Below the pieces are notes generated by a model. It saw only the letters and a list, made by a program, of their open reading frames with translations. It did not search any database and was not told the origin of the DNA. Positions 30,701-33,395 of a stretch of 33,395 nt of DNA are shown here, piece by piece. Source of the DNA: Cyclostephanos tholiformis. Its lineage: Eukaryota; Bacillariophyta; Thalassiosirophyceae; Thalassiosirales; Thalassiosiraceae. Position 1 is the first letter of the stretch, and every line of letters begins with the position of its first letter. Location: contig JALLPB010000023.1 in assembly GCA_036939975.1 (NCBI GenBank), positions 1 to 33,395 on the forward strand, given 5' to 3'. The position numbers and the translations under genes are program-made.

Positions 30701-32737
30701 GTGTGTGGCAAGAGCGCCAAAGGTAGAAATAAAGTTTCCATCATACCACCTCGTAGTATTTCTGCACACTCCGAGGTAATCACTATTGCCCATTACCATA
30801 CTACGGGGTCCGGCAGGGAAACAGAACTGATTACAATTGAGTGTTGCATAGACAAACCAATACTGATGCATCCTTGTTTTGCTTAGTGGATGGTCGTAAC
30901 GGGCAATGAGCCCGTGCTCCCATGCATTTTGAACTGTGCCCTCAAAGCGCTTACTTGAACAATATGTTGTTTGTCCCTGATTGTGAGGGGGACTGGGCAC
31001 TGGATCAAAGCGGGGTGGCCACAATGAACCCATCATTGTGGGATCAGGTCCAGGCAGAGGATGCTTCTGAATACCAGGTGAGCTGGTGGGTGATGTATCA
31101 AATAAGACTGTAGGTGATGGAGGTGAGGCAAAACTATCTTGGCCCTGTTCATCATTGTTGTTAGCTTCCAATACCATCATCATGTTTCTATCAGCCTTGG
31201 ACATGGACCACAAGCTACAAGGTTCAACAACAGTAAGTTCTCCCATGCATTGGGCTGAACTGGAACTGTTTGTGGTTGCAGAGAAATTTACCAGCATAGT
31301 CCCTAATGAGTCACCAATCTGACTTGGGTTCATGATGAATCCTTCCAAAGGAGGTGGTTGTTTGCGCTCATCCCTAATGTCGATGTCTTCGAGTTCTGCT
31401 AGCATTGTATCCATGTCATAGGATCCTCTAGCCATCTTGACAGGATTGAAATCCATCTCAAATGGATGCTTGCGGTCATCAACAGAATCATCTTCAGAGT
31501 CTTCCTCATCAACAAACTCGTCAGTGCTGCCTTCTTCAAGATCAACAATGTCATTATCTAAGACATACTTCTCAAGCTTTTCATCACGGCTTATGTGAAG
31601 ATGTTGAGAAATAGTCTCACATTGATGTATCATCTCAAGGGGACACTTCAACACTGGATAGTACAACTGTCCAAATACTGCTGTGTAAGAAGACACGTCA
31701 TGGTCACGTCATCCCTCATTTGAGTTGCAAACAGCCATTGTCTGTCCAAGTATCCATGTCCAATTTTTGTCCAATCCAGGAATAAGTTGATGCCTGGCCA
31801 AGAGGTTCAGCAGAACATGTTTGACAAGCTTATTCCCACTATCTACCAAACCCTGGTCTTGAGGTGTCCTTGGTCGGCCTGTTACAAGAAAGCAGTGAGG
31901 GTTGTTCCTCTTCAATAGCCTTGTCACAGTCTTGGCCATGAATTCTGTCCCATTATCCATGTGGAAGATGAGTGGATAGCCCGCAAATCCAAAGTACTTC
32001 TCAAGTTTGAAGGCAACATATGCTGCCTTTTTCCGGGGTAGAAAGCAGAGATAAATAAGACCAGTGGAATGGTCTTTCACCGTCATAATCCAGTGCTGGA
32101 CTACTCTATAAATATCAGGCTGCCTAACAGTTTGCATGTCTATAAGATCAACCTGAAACCTGTCCGGGAAGTCAGAAGAGATGATTGGCTTCTTTGTGCC
32201 CTTCCTTTGTGGAACAATTGGATTCTTTTGCATGCAGACGAAGCACTGATTGTAGTAAATCTTGACTAGCTCAGCAGTGACACTGTAGTACATTCTAGTC
32301 GTCATCTGCTTGGTCCTCTCCACCATCATGTGGCCTGCCTTGCAATGTGCCTTGGTTATGATATCAAAGACATCAAGCATATGGGACACAATCAATTTGG
32401 ACTTTTGATGAATAAGAATTTTTGAAGGTAATCCATCAAGAGTCTCAGCAACCTCTACCTTGAAATGGTTGGCAAAGTTATATCCTTGAGGATTCTGTTT
32501 GTGGAATTGATAAATCGCGATTGCATTGGGGTTGTCTTCTGCCACAGAAGCTAGGACCTCATTGTCTCCCCAGTTTGAGAGGCAGCGGACAATGTTGTTG
32601 TACTGCATGACTGTTTTCACCTTCTTGTGCTTTGATCTACTGGCTGCACCAAGAGCTGCATCATCACCCCCCAATGGATTGCCAGCAAGATTGACACCAA
32701 ATGCCTCCTTGAGAAAGAATGCATGATGCTGGTCCAT
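30701..32737 (-). pseudogene. Gypsy-type integrase/transposase, interrupted by TGA, D,D,D third residue
   Basis: Integrase joins element ends to target DNA. From ATG 32737 the ORF has an HHCC zinc domain (H131, H136, C165, C168), then the core: FQVDLIDMQ (D197), FHMDNGTEF (D261) and GRPRTPQDQGLVDSGNK. The usual catalytic Glu is replaced by Asp (D299). A TGA at 31709-31711 stops it after 342 residues. The same frame continues after four more codons with SYTAVFGQLYYP, the normal continuation of this family, for another ~350 residues including a very acidic linker (DEEDSEDDSVDD). The GRPRTPQDQG block is closest to Ginger/KRBA2-like integrases. An in-frame open stretch just 5' of the ATG (about 32740-32795) hints at an earlier start or exon. 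The copy is probably non-functional. Confidence 0.75.
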
Positions 32738-33064
32738 GGCAACAGTGTGAGCATTTACGTGAGCCTCAGCATCATATGAGAATTGCAGTCACCTGATAAG
32801 TGAGATTGTTATCATAGTTGGGGACCAATGACAACATGGTGCGATGAGGGGAGATGTGTTGGTGTGAGACTATAAGCAATACAGAGGAAGGAGTTCAAGA
32901 ACGGTGGCCACCATTGTCTATGGGGCTGTTCTATATTTTCTGCCACATTTGCCGAAAATAATTATCTATAACTAGTGAAAAGAAGACCAATATTATGCAA
33001 AATTGATGACATTTTGTGAAACTTCATGCTGTTACATCCACATGGAGGGCATTTTAAAAAAGTT
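32738..33064. other. 5' flank of the integrase gene
   Basis: Open reading continues in frame upstream of the integrase ATG to a TGA near 32792. Beyond that the sequence is non-coding and becomes AT-rich toward the right array. It is the likely promoter side of the element's minus-strand genes. Confidence 0.35.
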
Positions 33065-33276
33065 GTTTTAAATAATTTCTGATTATATATAATCTGGGTC
33101 TGAAATTATTTTAAATGGCATTATACATAATAGCTGTTTTAAATAATTGGTGCCATAGAGCCAATTATATATAATTTTTGTTTTAATAAAAAGAAGGAGC
33201 GGCACCAATTATATATAATGCCATTTTAAATAATTCTGTGGCACCAATTAAATATAATTTTGAATTATTTATAATT
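33065..33276. repeat. Right palindrome array (ATTATATATAAT and TTTTAAATAATT variants)
   Basis: Perfect 12-mers lie at 33082, 33164 and 33208. Variants include ATTATACATAAT at 33120, ATTATTTATAAT at 33264 and GTTTTAAATAAT types at 33065 and 33136. Spacing is irregular (about 15-28 bp), unlike the left array. Confidence 0.8.
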
Positions 33277-33395
33277 TGAAGAAATATGGCTATGGTATTT
33301 AGGTAGACATAATGGCCGTGGCCGGGGAGGTCACTCAATCGAGCCCAACCCCTATTCGATGGAGTCTAAATAGTAATTAAAGGGTCTAGAAGTCG
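33277..33395. other. Right flank of window
   Basis: About 120 bp with a GGCCGTGGCCGGGG segment and no recognisable feature. The element's terminus could lie here or beyond the window. Confidence 0.3.

Larger units (their letters stand above)
27002..33276. mobile_element. Decayed DNA transposon-like element bounded by palindrome arrays
   Basis: Arrays of the palindrome ATTATATATAAT lie at both ends (27002-27381 and 33065-33276). Between them the minus strand encodes an integrase, Ulp1-like protease, RING-like and CXC-like modules and an HxD-motif protein; the plus strand has one broken gene. No reverse transcriptase or gypsy-type RNase H is present, and only ~330 bp separate the integrase start from the right array. 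That argues against a gypsy retrotransposon and for a DNA transposon using a gypsy-type integrase, the class that includes Ginger elements, some of which are known to carry Ulp1 genes. I found no terminal inverted repeat or target duplication, so the exact ends are inferred. Confidence 0.55.

Noticed and set aside
27002..33276. Ty3/gypsy retrotransposon
   Set aside because: The integrase resembles that lineage, but no reverse transcriptase, retroviral-type RNase H, LTR or primer-binding site is visible and the right array begins ~330 bp upstream of the integrase.

Overview
The window is eukaryotic nuclear DNA, most probably from a diatom or a close stramenopile relative. The support is: many short spliceosomal introns (46-183 nt) with clear GT-AG ends, a secreted proline-rich protein pair of a kind I associate with diatoms, a 7TM receptor typical of protist GPCR sets, a possible plastid-type presequence, and low-complexity codon runs (Ser, Asp, Gly, His-Gly). 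The species cannot be named from the sequence.

Region 1 (about 0.7-19.8 kb) is a compact array of eleven host genes on strictly alternating strands (-,+,-,+,-,+,-,+,-,+,-). In order they are: a lipase maturation factor family membrane protein (4 exons, one GC-AG intron); a His-Gly/acidic coiled-coil protein; RNase H1 (3 exons, with its N-terminal hybrid-binding domain recovered by splicing); a membrane-anchored UDP-glucuronate 4-epimerase; two divergent paralogous secreted proline-rich proteins ending in a shared eight-cysteine domain; a Tyr/Asp-rich hypothetical; an LRR protein; a small targeted protein with one unresolved intron; an STI1-like helical protein; and a three-exon 7TM receptor. 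Every neighbouring pair shares either a 290-570 bp divergent promoter region or a convergent 3' region, so no operon logic applies.

Region 2 (about 20-25.6 kb) looks transposon-derived. It holds an intact 1021-codon ORF with a DDE-like layout (two Asp motifs, CxxC, late Glu). Upstream of that ORF's start lies an array of about 28 palindromic sites built on a GATTATGCATAATC consensus. Their centres are repeatedly spaced by exactly 21 bp, inside a 184/185-bp higher-order repeat present three times. A remnant of a small HxD-motif (2OG-oxygenase-like) gene follows, then a perfect 29-bp-arm hairpin.

Region 3 (about 27.0-33.3 kb) looks like a second, decayed element. It is bounded on both sides by arrays of the palindrome ATTATATATAAT, which is the Region 2 core with only the central two bases changed. 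On the minus strand between the arrays lie an HHCC/D,D,(D) integrase, a Ulp1-type cysteine protease, a RING-like zinc module and a CXC (tesmin/TSO1-like) cysteine-rich module. These are largely collinear but cut by four in-frame TGA codons, one TAA and two frameshifts. A paralogue of the HxD protein and a broken plus-strand coiled-coil gene fill the left part.

The most unusual feature is this pairing: two unrelated-looking transposase modules, each beside helically phased arrays of a variant of one palindrome, and each beside a copy of the same HxD-motif protein.
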